DNA of 64,000 nucleotides, from positions 49,565 to 113,564 of the forward strand of contig JAEEJS010000064.1 of the NCBI GenBank assembly GCA_016282015.1. Direction: 5' to 3'. Source of the DNA: Bacteroidales bacterium. Lineage in GTDB: Bacteria; Bacteroidota; Bacteroidia; Bacteroidales; F082. This document shows positions 25,145-34,825 of this stretch, piece by piece (position 1 is the stretch's first letter; each line of letters opens with the position of its first letter). Under the pieces are notes generated by a model. The model was given only the letters and a program-made list of their open reading frames with translations. It was not told where the DNA came from and made no database searches. The position numbers and the translations under genes are program-made.

Positions 25145-26146
25145 ATGGAATTCCAGATAGCAGTAATCATACCCACTTTAAATGAGGAAAAACACATTGA
25201 ACAATGTATTCAAAGTGTTATTGCGCAAAGCTTTCCTTTTGATAAGATGGACGTTATGGTTGTGGATGGTGGTAGTAAAGATAATACCAAATCCATCGTT
25301 TGTGGTCTGCAAAAGAAATGGTCTAACATCCGTTTATTGGATAATCCAAAGAAAATTCAATCTGTTGCATTTAATATCGGAGTTGCCAATTCTACTGCAC
25401 CATATGTCATTAGACTCGATGCTCACGCTTTTTATAAACCATACTATATAGAAGGTTGTCTTAAAGGGCTTCAAGAGGATACAACAAGAGGAAATGTTGG
25501 AGGGCAATGGGATATCCGACCACAAAATGATTCGCTTTGGGCAACAACAAATGCTATACTGAATTATTCAAAGTTTGGCATTGGTGGAGCAACATATCGT
25601 GTTGGAGCAAAAGCTGGTAATGTTGATACCGTCCCTTTTGGTGCGTTTCCTCGTAAAATAATAGAAGAAATTGGCGGAATGCGTGAAGATTTACCTAGAG
25701 GAGAGGATAATGAGTTTAATTCCAGAATAAAAAAGGCGGGGTATTCTATTTATTTTGATCCACAGATAGAATGCATATATTATGCAAGACCCACATTTAA
25801 GGCATCATGTAAGCAGATGTATGCAAATGGAGAGTCAATAGGTCACCTGTTTTATGTGGATAGAGAGTCTATTGGTTTGCGTCATTTAATTCCATTACTT
25901 TTTGTGGTTGGTCTTATTTTGGGCGCAATATTATCGTTATTATTCAAACCTATGTTCTGTGTCTTAGTTGCTGGATTAGGTCTATATTTCTTGTGTGATT
26001 TGATTGCTTCAGTAACAGCGGGTGCAAAACACGGATGGAAATATTTATTCCCTCTATTTGTGTTATTTTTCTGCGTCCATATTTCTTATGGATTTGGCAC
26101 AATAAAAGGTCTTATAACTGGAATGAAATTAAAAAAGAAGAAGTAG
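25145..26146 (+). CDS. Glycosyltransferase family 2 with C-terminal membrane anchor
   Basis: A 333-aa GT2 (GT-A fold): AVIIPTLNEEKHIEQCIQSV at the start, VDGGSKDNT, the metal-binding RLDAHA (DxD-like) near 96-101, and GEDNEFNSRIKKAGY near 190-204. Two to three hydrophobic segments near the C-terminus (HLIPLLFVVGLILGAILSL and later) anchor it, as in ExoA-like transferases. ATG 25145 was preferred to a TTG at 25136. It transfers a sugar to the lipid-linked intermediate. Confidence 0.87.
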   Translation: MEFQIAVIIPTLNEEKHIEQCIQSVIAQSFPFDKMDVMVVDGGSKDNTKSIVCGLQKKWSNIRLLDNPKKIQSVAFNIGVANSTAPYVIRLDAHAFYKPYYIEGCLKGLQEDTTRGNVGGQWDIRPQNDSLWATTNAILNYSKFGIGGATYRVGAKAGNVDTVPFGAFPRKIIEEIGGMREDLPRGEDNEFNSRIKKAGYSIYFDPQIECIYYARPTFKASCKQMYANGESIGHLFYVDRESIGLRHLIPLLFVVGLILGAILSLLFKPMFCVLVAGLGLYFLCDLIASVTAGAKHGWKYLFPLFVLFFCVHISYGFGTIKGLITGMKLKKKK

Positions 26147-26187
26147 TGTATAATACAAACAGCAAGTATATAATAACCTAGAGTATT

Positions 26188-27462
26188 ATGAATATGAAAT
26201 TAAGGAATATTCCTTTTTCACCTCCTGATATGACGGAGGCGGAAGTTGCTGAAGTTAGAGAAGCTATTCTCTCAGGTTGGATTACCACAGGTCCAAGAAC
26301 AAAAAAACTAGAACAACAAATATCAGAATTTGTCCATACAGACAAAACAGTTTGTCTTAACTCGGCTACTGCTTGTATGGAGATGGTGCTGCATCTGTTG
26401 GGTGTTGGCCCTGGCGATGAGGTGATAGTGCCGGCATATACTTATACGGCAACTGCTTCTGTTACGCAGCATGTGGGTGCCAAATTGGTGATGGTTGATA
26501 GCCAAAAGGATTGTATGGAAATGGACTATGACCAGTTAGAAAAAGCCATCACAGACAAGACCAAGGTAATCGTACCAGTTGATTTGGCTGGTATTGTGGC
26601 GGACTATGACCGTGTGTTTGAAATCGTGGAAAGAAAGAAGGCTCTATTTCATCCTTCAAACGACCTTCAGAAGAAGTTTGGCCGCCTCATCGTGTCAGGC
26701 GACTGTGCGCACTCGTTTGGCGCTAGCCGTAAAGGCAAGATGGCTGGTGAGATTGCTGATTTCAGTTCATTCAGCTTCCATGCCGTAAAGAACTTCACTA
26801 CGGCTGAAGGTGGTGCTTTGACTTGGAAATTACTGTTTGGCAACGAAGTGGTTCCAACGGGCGTTGACTATATGCCTACTGTACCCAAGAAAGAGGGTGA
26901 GACTTGGAACGAATTGCTTTATCGTTTGAGCCAGTTGTTTAGTTTACATGGCCAGAACAAGGATGCGTTGGCCAAGACAAAACTTGGAGCATGGGAATAT
27001 GATATCATCGGTCCTTGGTACAAGTGCAATATGACGGACATAATGGCGGCTTTGGGATTGGTACAAATGGAACGTTATCCAAAGCTTCTTGAACGTCGTT
27101 ATGAGATTGTTGCTAAATACAATGAAGGATTAAAAGACCTGCCTGTGGCTGTATTAAATCATAAAGATGCTAATCATTGCAGCTCGCATCATCTCTATCT
27201 TGTACGTTTACTTGGTAAAACTCGAGAAGAGACCAACCGTGTGATTGAAATGATGGCAGAAAGAGGCATTGCGACCAATGTGCATTACAAACCGCTTCCT
27301 ATGATGACCGCATATAAGGCTTTGGGATTCGACATTAAGAATTATCCGAATGCCCATCATTTGTTCGAAAATGAAATCACATTCCCTCTTCATACTAAAT
27401 TGACAGACGAGGATGTGGAATACATCATCGAGAATTTTGTTGACATTGTAAAGAATCTTTAA
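26188..27462 (+). CDS. DegT/DnrJ/EryC1 aminotransferase, WcfR-like
   Basis: A 424-aa PLP-dependent sugar aminotransferase. It has IPFSPPDMTEAEVAEV and SGWITTGPRTKKLE at the N-terminus, and the PLP lysine in SFHAVKNFTTAEGGAL (about residue 201). It is longer than simple ArnB/PseC enzymes, with an insertion at about 225-265. The gene is adjacent (TAATG overlap) to a small sugar-phosphate transferase, exactly the WcfR-WcfS arrangement of B. fragilis polysaccharide A, where the product is UDP-2-acetamido-4-amino-trideoxygalactose. Product identity here is inferred. Confidence 0.85.
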   Translation: MNMKLRNIPFSPPDMTEAEVAEVREAILSGWITTGPRTKKLEQQISEFVHTDKTVCLNSATACMEMVLHLLGVGPGDEVIVPAYTYTATASVTQHVGAKLVMVDSQKDCMEMDYDQLEKAITDKTKVIVPVDLAGIVADYDRVFEIVERKKALFHPSNDLQKKFGRLIVSGDCAHSFGASRKGKMAGEIADFSSFSFHAVKNFTTAEGGALTWKLLFGNEVVPTGVDYMPTVPKKEGETWNELLYRLSQLFSLHGQNKDALAKTKLGAWEYDIIGPWYKCNMTDIMAALGLVQMERYPKLLERRYEIVAKYNEGLKDLPVAVLNHKDANHCSSHHLYLVRLLGKTREETNRVIEMMAERGIATNVHYKPLPMMTAYKALGFDIKNYPNAHHLFENEITFPLHTKLTDEDVEYIIENFVDIVKNL

Positions 27463-28052
27463 TGAAAAGAATTTTTGACGTAATAGCAAGCGGGCTTGGT
27501 CTAATAGTCCTGAGTCCGCTTTTTCTGATTTTGGCCATCTGGATCAAACTTGATTCAAAAGGGCCGGTTTTCTACCGCCAAGTGCGTGTGGGAAGATACA
27601 ATAAGGATTTCCGAATCTTCAAGTTTCGTTCCATGAGAGTGGGTAGTGATAAGGGAAGTTTGGTGACCATTGGTGGACGAGACCCTCGTGTTACTCGCTC
27701 GGGTTACTGGATTCGTAAATTCAAATTGGACGAACTGCCCCAACTCATCAACGTGTTTATCGGAGATATGAGCCTTGTTGGCCCTCGCCCAGAAGTGCGC
27801 CACTATGTTGATTATTGGACACCAGAACAAATGCATGTGTTGGACGTGAGACCAGGCATCACTGATCCAGCCAGCATCAAGTTTCGCAATGAAAATGAGT
27901 TGATGGAGCAAGCTGAAGACCCAGAAAAATACTACATCGAGGTCATTATGCAGGAGAAAATCAAACTGTATCTGGAATATGTGGAAAATCACTCCTTCTG
28001 GGGTGATATAGGGTTGATATTTAAGACATTTTGGACGATAGTGAAAGAATAA
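27462..28052 (+). CDS. Initiating phosphoglycosyltransferase (WcfS/PglC type)
   Basis: A 196-aa monotopic phosphoglycosyltransferase: an N-terminal re-entrant hydrophobic helix (MKRIFDVIASGLGLIVLSPL), GPVFYRQVRVGR, FKFRSMRVGSD, KLDELPQLINVFIGDMSLVG and PRPEVRHYVDYW with the catalytic region. It transfers sugar-1-phosphate from UDP-sugar to undecaprenyl phosphate, starting the repeat unit. The start overlaps the stop of the aminotransferase gene by one base. The sugar is likely a 4-amino-4,6-dideoxy type because of this coupling. Confidence 0.92.
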   Translation: MKRIFDVIASGLGLIVLSPLFLILAIWIKLDSKGPVFYRQVRVGRYNKDFRIFKFRSMRVGSDKGSLVTIGGRDPRVTRSGYWIRKFKLDELPQLINVFIGDMSLVGPRPEVRHYVDYWTPEQMHVLDVRPGITDPASIKFRNENELMEQAEDPEKYYIEVIMQEKIKLYLEYVENHSFWGDIGLIFKTFWTIVKE

Positions 28053-28065
28053 TGTTATTGCAGTT

Positions 28066-30792
28066 TTGATTGTGCGTAAACTAATCTTGATTCTCACATT
28101 GTGTTTGCCATATTTATTGATGGCATCTAATCCTGTTGTGCAAAAAACAGCAAGAGGGATTGAATTAAGAAATGACCATGTCTTAATTGTATTATCAGAG
28201 AACGCCGAGTTTGTGTCGTGCTTAAACATAGAAACAAATCAAGACATTGCTTCGAGTGGAAAGAAGAAGATTGCTTACACTACAAATAAGGATGGGGCAA
28301 TCATTGAAGCCAGCAAGCTATCTCTGGAAGGAGATAAACTGAAGATAACAATAGGAGAAAATCGTGTAGAATTAAGAATAATACCATTTGATAATTACTT
28401 TACCGTTGAGGTCCTTAATTCAGCACTTCATGATGTAGATGTATTGACTTTTTTTAATTTGAAGATGTCTTATGATTATCCTAAACCAGACGTTTTCCTG
28501 GCAGCAGGTGTCGCTATGAATCTTCAAACCAATCACGTTTATTATCCTTCTGGAGAGAATAAAGAAGTTATAGGGCAATGTACGGCACACACGGGTTTCA
28601 AGGGGGCTAAGCTTGCTGTCGTTGCTTGTAAAAAAGACAAACTATGGGATATTATAAAGGGAATATATCGATCTCTCCCTCCACACAGTGTTCCTGTTGT
28701 ATTATCAAGCGGTGGGCCATTTGGTCAATATAGTGAAGCGAACAGGTATGATTGTATATTAATTGGAGGCACTAAATTCAATCCTGATGAATTGCCTGAA
28801 ATGATTGGGTTTTATTCAAACTTGGGTATCAAACAATTTGAATTCTTAGATGGCCCCAATACATACATCCAAGGTCAGTTTTTATTCCCTCGGTTGGGGA
28901 ACGCTTCCTCATTCAAAGATAAGATAACAGATCCATTATATTCAGAAGGCATCATTTCGTCCTTACACACGTATTCCTATTACATTAGCTATGGTTCAAC
29001 TGATTTGTTGAGCGACCCTAAATGGCAGCAGCAACTAGAGTTTAGAGGAGAATTCACCCTTTCTAAGAATTTAAAAGCAAACGATAAGGACGTGGCAGTA
29101 TTTGGAGATGTTTCATACATAAAGAATCCGGGGGCATTTTCCTCAGTTTATTCTCCATTTATTCTAATAGATAATGAGCTGATCAGATACACTGTAGGGG
29201 AGAATGGTTTTATAGATTGTAAAAGAGGGCAGTGTGGCACCACTGCCACGTCTCATAAAAAAGGTACAAAAGTACGTGTTATAGGTGGCTATTTCGGTTA
29301 TATAGCCCCTCAAATTGGTTCAGAACTTTTTTATGAAATTGCTCGAAAAACGGCTACGGCATATAATGAAGGTGGCTTCCAAGGCTTTTACTTTGATGCC
29401 ATAGATGCACTTGGTAAACATTTAAAGAATATGGGGCTGGGTAATTATGATTATCAATGGTATTATGGGGCCGCTTTCATTAATGAAGTGTTGAAGTATT
29501 GCGAAAAAGAGCCGTTGGTGCTGGAGTGCAGCCACATTTACCCCGCAATCTGGCCTGCTCGTGGAAGAGGAGAGTGTTGGGAGACACCTCGTAGAGGTTA
29601 TAAAAGTTTTATAAATGTTCATACCGACCGCAACCTATCATTGAAAGATTGCCAATACGTCATGACATTAGGGTGGTATAACTTTTATCCAACTCGCAAT
29701 AATCAGCCTGGTAACTTTGCCACCAAGTACATGTTCTCTGATGATGTGGATTATTTGGGCGCTCAATCTATAGCCTACGACCAGACCATGGTTTATCAAG
29801 GATTGAAAGAAAGTGACATTGAACAATTACCGGCTCTAAAACGAAATTTAGATAACTATGCTCGTTATGCAAAGCTGAGATTTGGCGGATACTTCTCTGA
29901 TGAAGTAAAGGATAAACTAAAAGATAGAAATTACGAGTATAAGTTAGAAAACAATAATGGCTTTTGGGGGTTCAGAGAAAGTGTTTACTGCAAATCAAAA
30001 ATAAGAGACATAAATAAGGATTGTTTAGAGGGAACAAATCCATTCAATAAACAAAAGCCTTTCATTCGTCTTGAGAATCTCTATTCATCCAATGGCTCCT
30101 CAGCAATAAATCTGATGTGCTTTAATGAGAATGAGATGCTTTCTGATGCCAAAATTGAGAAGAGCTTTTTACAACCTATAAATATTGAAAATAATCTTGG
30201 GATTAAGGTGACTTTGAAAGGTGAAGGTAAAGATTCTAAAAATGCATTGTGCATACGACTGCTTTCAGAAGCTCCTGGTTATGCTGACTATGTTGTAAGA
30301 TTAAATTTTGATGGATGGAGAGACATTGTTCTGTCTAATTTGGACAATGCTGAAACCAAGGATTTGGAATTTAAAGGAAGAGCATATGATCTTTATAGTA
30401 ATTATTATTACGATGTTGATTTCTCAAAAATAACGTGTTTGCAGGTATTTAAAGCTGGCGACTGTAAAAACGTTAGGTTGAAAAGCATAGATGCAGTTCC
30501 TATAATTCCAAACAAACTTACTGATCCCATAGTTAGATTAGGTAATGCATCAATCACTTTTAATGGAACAATAGAAAGTGGAGAATATATAGAATATCAA
30601 GTAGGAAACAAGACGGCATTGGTTTATGACCGTTTGGGTAACAGTCGGACGATTAAAGTAAAAAGAAGAGGACGTTTTAATGTCCCTAAAGGTTTTTTTA
30701 TTGCTAAGGTAGGTGGAGAGGCAGAACTAGAGGACGCGCCTTCTGAGGTCGCTTTAACAATCGGATTATTTGGTTCTTTCATCCACAATTAG
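28066..30792 (+). CDS. Large secreted protein, putative glycoside hydrolase-like
   Basis: A 908-aa protein with a signal peptide (LILILTLCLPYLLMAS). I do not recognise a named family. The middle (about 220-560) looks like a TIM-barrel carbohydrate enzyme: GGPFGQYSEANRYD, IKQFEFLDGPNT, GGFQGFYFDAIDALG (an acidic strand-end motif) and LECSHIYPAIWP. The C-terminal ~200 residues look beta-rich, like a carbohydrate-binding module. There is no ATG near the start, so translation would begin at TTG 28066 or GTG 28072. Its place inside the capsule operon suggests trimming, releasing or modifying the polymer in the periplasm or at the surface. Confidence 0.6.
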   Translation: MIVRKLILILTLCLPYLLMASNPVVQKTARGIELRNDHVLIVLSENAEFVSCLNIETNQDIASSGKKKIAYTTNKDGAIIEASKLSLEGDKLKITIGENRVELRIIPFDNYFTVEVLNSALHDVDVLTFFNLKMSYDYPKPDVFLAAGVAMNLQTNHVYYPSGENKEVIGQCTAHTGFKGAKLAVVACKKDKLWDIIKGIYRSLPPHSVPVVLSSGGPFGQYSEANRYDCILIGGTKFNPDELPEMIGFYSNLGIKQFEFLDGPNTYIQGQFLFPRLGNASSFKDKITDPLYSEGIISSLHTYSYYISYGSTDLLSDPKWQQQLEFRGEFTLSKNLKANDKDVAVFGDVSYIKNPGAFSSVYSPFILIDNELIRYTVGENGFIDCKRGQCGTTATSHKKGTKVRVIGGYFGYIAPQIGSELFYEIARKTATAYNEGGFQGFYFDAIDALGKHLKNMGLGNYDYQWYYGAAFINEVLKYCEKEPLVLECSHIYPAIWPARGRGECWETPRRGYKSFINVHTDRNLSLKDCQYVMTLGWYNFYPTRNNQPGNFATKYMFSDDVDYLGAQSIAYDQTMVYQGLKESDIEQLPALKRNLDNYARYAKLRFGGYFSDEVKDKLKDRNYEYKLENNNGFWGFRESVYCKSKIRDINKDCLEGTNPFNKQKPFIRLENLYSSNGSSAINLMCFNENEMLSDAKIEKSFLQPINIENNLGIKVTLKGEGKDSKNALCIRLLSEAPGYADYVVRLNFDGWRDIVLSNLDNAETKDLEFKGRAYDLYSNYYYDVDFSKITCLQVFKAGDCKNVRLKSIDAVPIIPNKLTDPIVRLGNASITFNGTIESGEYIEYQVGNKTALVYDRLGNSRTIKVKRRGRFNVPKGFFIAKVGGEAELEDAPSEVALTIGLFGSFIHN

Positions 30793-30796
30793 TTAT

Positions 30797-30964
30797 ATGG
30801 ATTTTATAGTTAAACTAAGAGTGTTTTTAGAAAACGAGGCACGTTCTTGTTCAATGGACTTTGGATGTGTTACACCTCAGTACGTTTATCGTATGTGGGG
30901 AGGAACAGTTGCGCTTGAAGATATTGAGGCAGTGCTAAAGGAGATTAAGGATGATTGTAGATAA
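30797..30964 (+). CDS. Small hypothetical protein upstream of wbuC
   Basis: A 55-aa protein, MDFIVKLRVFLENEARSCS..., ending in ALEDIEAVLKEIKDDCR, helical and soluble, no recognised family. It overlaps the start of the broken wbuC by 14 nt. The nearest upstream in-frame start (30770) lies inside the previous gene. It may be a small helix-turn-helix-like partner protein, but this is a guess. Confidence 0.4.
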   Translation: MDFIVKLRVFLENEARSCSMDFGCVTPQYVYRMWGGTVALEDIEAVLKEIKDDCR

Positions 30965-31331
30965 GAAGATTCTGGATGAACTGACGGCTAAAGCCAAGGA
31001 GAATCCGAGGTTGCGTTGCAATTTGGATATGCGCAATTCTGCTGATGACCAGTCGCAACGGATGCTGAATGCGCTGGAGCCAGGGACGGTGATGCCTATA
31101 CACAGGCATAAGGGGTCATCTGAGACGTGTATCTGCATTCGCGGGCATTTTGAGGAGTATTTCTATGATGAGAATGGCAAACTCACGGATACCATTGATA
31201 TGGTGCCAGGAGGAGTGGTGCTGAATATCGAGAAAGGGCAGTGGCACTCACGGTAGTGCTTAGAGAGTGTGTCCGTCTTATATGAAAGCAAAGATGGTCC
31301 ATATCATCCATCAGAAGAAGATGAAATTTGA
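30951..31331 (+). pseudogene. WbuC cupin protein with an in-frame amber stop
   Basis: The reading frame matches the intact WbuC copy at 34826 nearly codon for codon. PRLRCNLDMRN, EPGTVMPIHRHKGSSETC and EYFYDENGKLTDTIDMVPGG are shared, up to GQWHS. TAG at 31254-31256 stands where the intact copy has AAG (Lys). After it the same frame continues with CLES.SVLYESKDGPYHPSEEDEI to TGA at 31329-31331. One base change explains the truncation (101 instead of about 126 residues). The lost end covers the last barrel strands. Confidence 0.8.
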
Positions 31332-31355
31332 AAATAATTAAACAACAAGAATATT

Positions 31356-32411
31356 ATGTCAGTATTTAAAGACAAAACCCTCCTCATTACTGGAGGAACT
31401 GGTAGCTTTGGTAATGCAGTGTTGAACAGGTTCTTGAGAACAGATATCGGCGAGATCCGCATCTTCAGCCGTGACGAGAAGAAGCAGGATGATATGCGTC
31501 ACGACTTCCAGGCTCGTATGCCGGAGGTGGCCAACAAGATTAAGTTCTACATTGGCGATGTGCGCAATAAAGAGACATTGAATTACGCCATGAAGGGTGT
31601 TGACTATGTTTTCCATGCAGCAGCCCTGAAACAGGTGCCCAGCTGTGAATTCTTTCCTATGGAAGCAGTTAAGACCAACGTGATTGGTACAGATAATACA
31701 TTGGATGCCGCTATTGACGCAGGTGTGAAGTGCGTTATTTGTTTGAGCACAGATAAGGCTGCATATCCTATCAATGCAATGGGTATTACCAAGGCGATTG
31801 AGGAAAAGATTGCTGTGGCTAAATCAAGGCTTTCAGGTGACACCAAAATCTGCTGTACCCGTTACGGCAACGTGATGTGCAGCCGTGGTTCTGTAATTCC
31901 TCTCTGGATTGACCAGATTCGTAAGGGTAATCCTATCACCTTGACCGAACCGAGTATGACACGTTTTATCATGAGTTTGGAAGAGGCCGTTGATTTGGTA
32001 CTCTTTGCTTTCGAGAATGGTAAGAATGGTGATATCCTGGTACAGAAAGCCCCTGCTTGCACGATTGAGACACAAGCAAAGGCTGTGGTGGAACTCTTCA
32101 AGCACCAGGCACCTAATGAACCTGAGATTCGTGTGATTGGTATCCGTCACGGTGAGAAGATGTACGAGACATTGCTGACTAAAGAAGAGGCTGCAAAGGC
32201 CATTGATATGGGTAACTTTTATGCAGTGCCGGCTGATAACCGTGACCTGAACTATGATAAGTATTTCAAGGAAGGTGATGTGAAGCGTGCAGCCATTGAG
32301 GAGTTTAACTCTAATAACACCAAGAGACTGAATCTGGAAGAAACCAAGGAGAAGATCGCTTCGCTGACGTATATACAAAACGAATTGAACGGAATACCTA
32401 ATCTTGTGTAA
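31356..32411 (+). CDS. capE: CapE-type UDP-GlcNAc 4,6-dehydratase/5-epimerase
   Basis: A 351-aa extended SDR: TGGTGSFGNAVLNRF (7-21), RDEKKQDDMRHDF (substrate-loop typical of CapE/FlaA1), FHAAALKQVP, and STDKAAYPINAMGITKAIEE with Met-x-x-x-Lys in place of Tyr-x-x-x-Lys, as in this family. It starts UDP-L-FucNAc synthesis from UDP-GlcNAc. The next two genes encode CapF and CapG homologues in pathway order with 2- and 8-nt gaps, which fixes the assignment against PseB or PglF alternatives. Confidence 0.9.
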   Translation: MSVFKDKTLLITGGTGSFGNAVLNRFLRTDIGEIRIFSRDEKKQDDMRHDFQARMPEVANKIKFYIGDVRNKETLNYAMKGVDYVFHAAALKQVPSCEFFPMEAVKTNVIGTDNTLDAAIDAGVKCVICLSTDKAAYPINAMGITKAIEEKIAVAKSRLSGDTKICCTRYGNVMCSRGSVIPLWIDQIRKGNPITLTEPSMTRFIMSLEEAVDLVLFAFENGKNGDILVQKAPACTIETQAKAVVELFKHQAPNEPEIRVIGIRHGEKMYETLLTKEEAAKAIDMGNFYAVPADNRDLNYDKYFKEGDVKRAAIEEFNSNNTKRLNLEETKEKIASLTYIQNELNGIPNLV

Positions 32412-32413
32412 TA

Positions 32414-33622
32414 ATGAAGATTCTTGTAACGGGTGCCAAGGGGTTCGTTGGGAAGAACCTTTGTTGGGCACTGAAAAACATACAGGCTGGTAAGGATAAA
32501 ACCCATCCGGATTTGACCGTTGAGGCTGTGTATGAGTATGATATGGATTCAACACCAGAAGAGTTGGACTCTTGGTGCAAGGACGCAGATTTTGTATTCA
32601 ATCTGGCTGGTGTTAACCGTCCGCAGAACCAAGAGGAGTTTATGCAGGGCAACTTCGGTTTTGCCAGCACGTTGCTTGATACACTGAAGAAGCATGGGAA
32701 TAAGTGTCCTGTGATGCTTTCCAGTAGCCAGCAGGCCAGCCTCACTGGCAGGTTTGGTAACAGCGAATACGGAAGGAGCAAGAAAGCGGGAGAGGACTTG
32801 TTCTTGGAGTACGGCAAAAAGACAGGCGCTCGTATGCTGGTGTATCGTTTCCCGAACTTGTTTGGTAAGTGGTGTCGCCCTAACTATAATAGTGCTGTGG
32901 CAACTTTCTGCAATGCTTTTGCCAACGACCTACCTTACACCGTTAACGATCCTAGTGTTGAGCTGGAACTGCTGTACATTGATGATTTGGTTGATGAAAT
33001 GATTGCATGTCTGAAAGGGGAAGAGAAACATTGTGAGTTTGAAGGTTTGGAAGTGCTGCCATCTATTGAGGGACGTTATTGTTACTGTCCTGTAACTCAT
33101 CACGTTACGCTGGGAGAGATTGTGGAACTGCTGAAGAGTTTCGCTGAGCAACCCAAGACGTTGATGATTCCAGAGATTCCGGCTGGTAGTTTTGCGAAGA
33201 AGTTGTATTCGACATATCTCTCGTATCTGCCGTACGAAAAAACAGCATTTGCGTTGAAGATGAATGTTGATGACCGTGGCTCTTTTACAGAACTAGTGCA
33301 CACGCTGAATGCTGGACAGGTATCAATAAATATCTCGAAGCCAGGCATCACCAAAGGCCAACATTGGCACAATACCAAGTTTGAACAGTTTATTGTGGTG
33401 AAAGGTCACGGCCTTATCCAGCAACGCAATCTCAATGATCCTGAGGGCAAGGTGTTGGAGTGGGAGGTAGATGGCGACCACATTCAAGCCGTCCATATGT
33501 TGCCGGGATATACGCATAATATCATCAACCTCTCGGATACCGAAGATTTGGTGACAGTGATGTATTGCAACGAAATTTTCAATCCTAATAAACCAGATAC
33601 ATTCTTTGATCCCGTTAAATAA
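32414..33622 (+). CDS. capF: CapF-type bifunctional epimerase/reductase
   Basis: A 402-aa two-domain enzyme. The N-terminal SDR (MKILVTGAKGFVGKNLCWAL; SEYGRSKKAGEDL Tyr/Lys pair) reduces the keto-sugar. The C-terminal cupin (about 285-400) with GQHWHNTKFEQFIVVKGHG carries the metal-binding histidines and does the 3-epimerisation. Length and domain order match Staphylococcus CapF and Pseudomonas WbjC. It makes the second step toward UDP-L-FucNAc between CapE and CapG. Confidence 0.93.
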   Translation: MKILVTGAKGFVGKNLCWALKNIQAGKDKTHPDLTVEAVYEYDMDSTPEELDSWCKDADFVFNLAGVNRPQNQEEFMQGNFGFASTLLDTLKKHGNKCPVMLSSSQQASLTGRFGNSEYGRSKKAGEDLFLEYGKKTGARMLVYRFPNLFGKWCRPNYNSAVATFCNAFANDLPYTVNDPSVELELLYIDDLVDEMIACLKGEEKHCEFEGLEVLPSIEGRYCYCPVTHHVTLGEIVELLKSFAEQPKTLMIPEIPAGSFAKKLYSTYLSYLPYEKTAFALKMNVDDRGSFTELVHTLNAGQVSINISKPGITKGQHWHNTKFEQFIVVKGHGLIQQRNLNDPEGKVLEWEVDGDHIQAVHMLPGYTHNIINLSDTEDLVTVMYCNEIFNPNKPDTFFDPVK

Positions 33623-33630
33623 AGAGAGAA

Positions 33631-34791
33631 ATGGCAAAATTTAAAGATAACGATAAGTTAAAGCTGCTGATTATCGTGGGTACACGCCCTGAGATTATTC
33701 GCTTGGCAGCTGTGATTAATAAGTGCAGACAGTATTTTGATACGTTGTTAGCACACACTGGTCAGAACTATGACTATAACTTGAACGGAGTGTTCTTTAA
33801 GGACCTTAAATTAGCAGATCCAGACATTTATATGGAGGCAGTGGGTAATGACCTGGGGGAAACTATGGGTAACATCATTGCCAAGAGCTATCAGCTGATG
33901 GTGGAGGTGAAGCCTGATGCGGTTCTTGTGCTTGGTGATACCAACTCTTGTTTGAGTGTTATTGGTGCCAAGCGTCTACATATTCCTATCTTCCACATGG
34001 AAGCAGGTAATAGATGCAAGGACGAGTGCCTGCCTGAGGAGACCAACCGCAGAATTGTGGACATCATATCTGATGTAAATATGGCATACTCTGAGCATGC
34101 TCGGAGGTATTTGGCTGATACTGGTCTGCCAAAGGAGAGAACGTATGTAACAGGTTCTCCTATGGCTGAGGTGTTGCATAATAATCTGGCAGAGATTGAA
34201 GCTAGTGATATTCACAAGCGTCTGGGCTTAGAGAAAGGCAAGTATATTCTTTTGAGCGCCCACCGTGAAGAGAACATTGATACCGAAAAGAACTTTATGT
34301 CATTGTTCAATGCTATCAATAAGATGGCTGAGAAGTATGATATGCCTATACTGTACAGTTGCCATCCTCGTTCACGTAAACGCTTGGAGGCCAGCGGTTT
34401 CCAGTTGGATAAGCGAGTTATTCAGCATGAGCCTCTTGGATTCCATGATTATAATTGCCTTCAGATGAATGCTTTTTGTGTTGTATCTGACAGTGGTACT
34501 CTGCCGGAGGAGAGCAGTTTCTTCACCAGTGTCGGTCATCCGTTCCCTGCTGTGTGTATCCGTACCTCTACAGAGCGTCCCGAAGCACTTGACAAGGGTT
34601 GCTTTGTGTTGAGTGGTATTGATACTGTAGGATTGTTGCAAAGCGTTGACGTCGCTGTAAGTCTGATTAAGGACGGTCATCATGGCATTCCAGTGCCTGA
34701 TTATGTGGATGAGAATGTAAGCACCAAGGTGGTGCGTATCATTCAGAGCTATGTGGGAGTGGTGAATAAGATGGTATGGAGAAAGTACTAG
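33631..34791 (+). CDS. capG: CapG-type UDP-N-acetyl-L-talosamine 2-epimerase
   Basis: A 386-aa WecB-like non-hydrolysing 2-epimerase: IVGTRPEIIRLAAV near the N-terminus, ALVLGDTNSCLS-like VLVLGDTNSC, HMEAGNRCKDECLPEETNRR, SAHREENID and SDSGTLPEESSFF. NRCKDECLPEE instead of the WecB version 'LRTGD...PEE' is the feature of the WbjD/CapG subgroup. It completes UDP-N-acetyl-L-fucosamine. An intact wbuC follows 34 nt downstream. Confidence 0.93.
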   Translation: MAKFKDNDKLKLLIIVGTRPEIIRLAAVINKCRQYFDTLLAHTGQNYDYNLNGVFFKDLKLADPDIYMEAVGNDLGETMGNIIAKSYQLMVEVKPDAVLVLGDTNSCLSVIGAKRLHIPIFHMEAGNRCKDECLPEETNRRIVDIISDVNMAYSEHARRYLADTGLPKERTYVTGSPMAEVLHNNLAEIEASDIHKRLGLEKGKYILLSAHREENIDTEKNFMSLFNAINKMAEKYDMPILYSCHPRSRKRLEASGFQLDKRVIQHEPLGFHDYNCLQMNAFCVVSDSGTLPEESSFFTSVGHPFPAVCIRTSTERPEALDKGCFVLSGIDTVGLLQSVDVAVSLIKDGHHGIPVPDYVDENVSTKVVRIIQSYVGVVNKMVWRKY

Positions 34792-34825
34792 TCATCGATT
34801 GTTGTTTGTTGCTTTCAGTCGGATT

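Noticed and set aside
31833..32555. 240-aa minus-strand open frame
   Set aside because: It is antisense to capE and capF, which have full family motifs.
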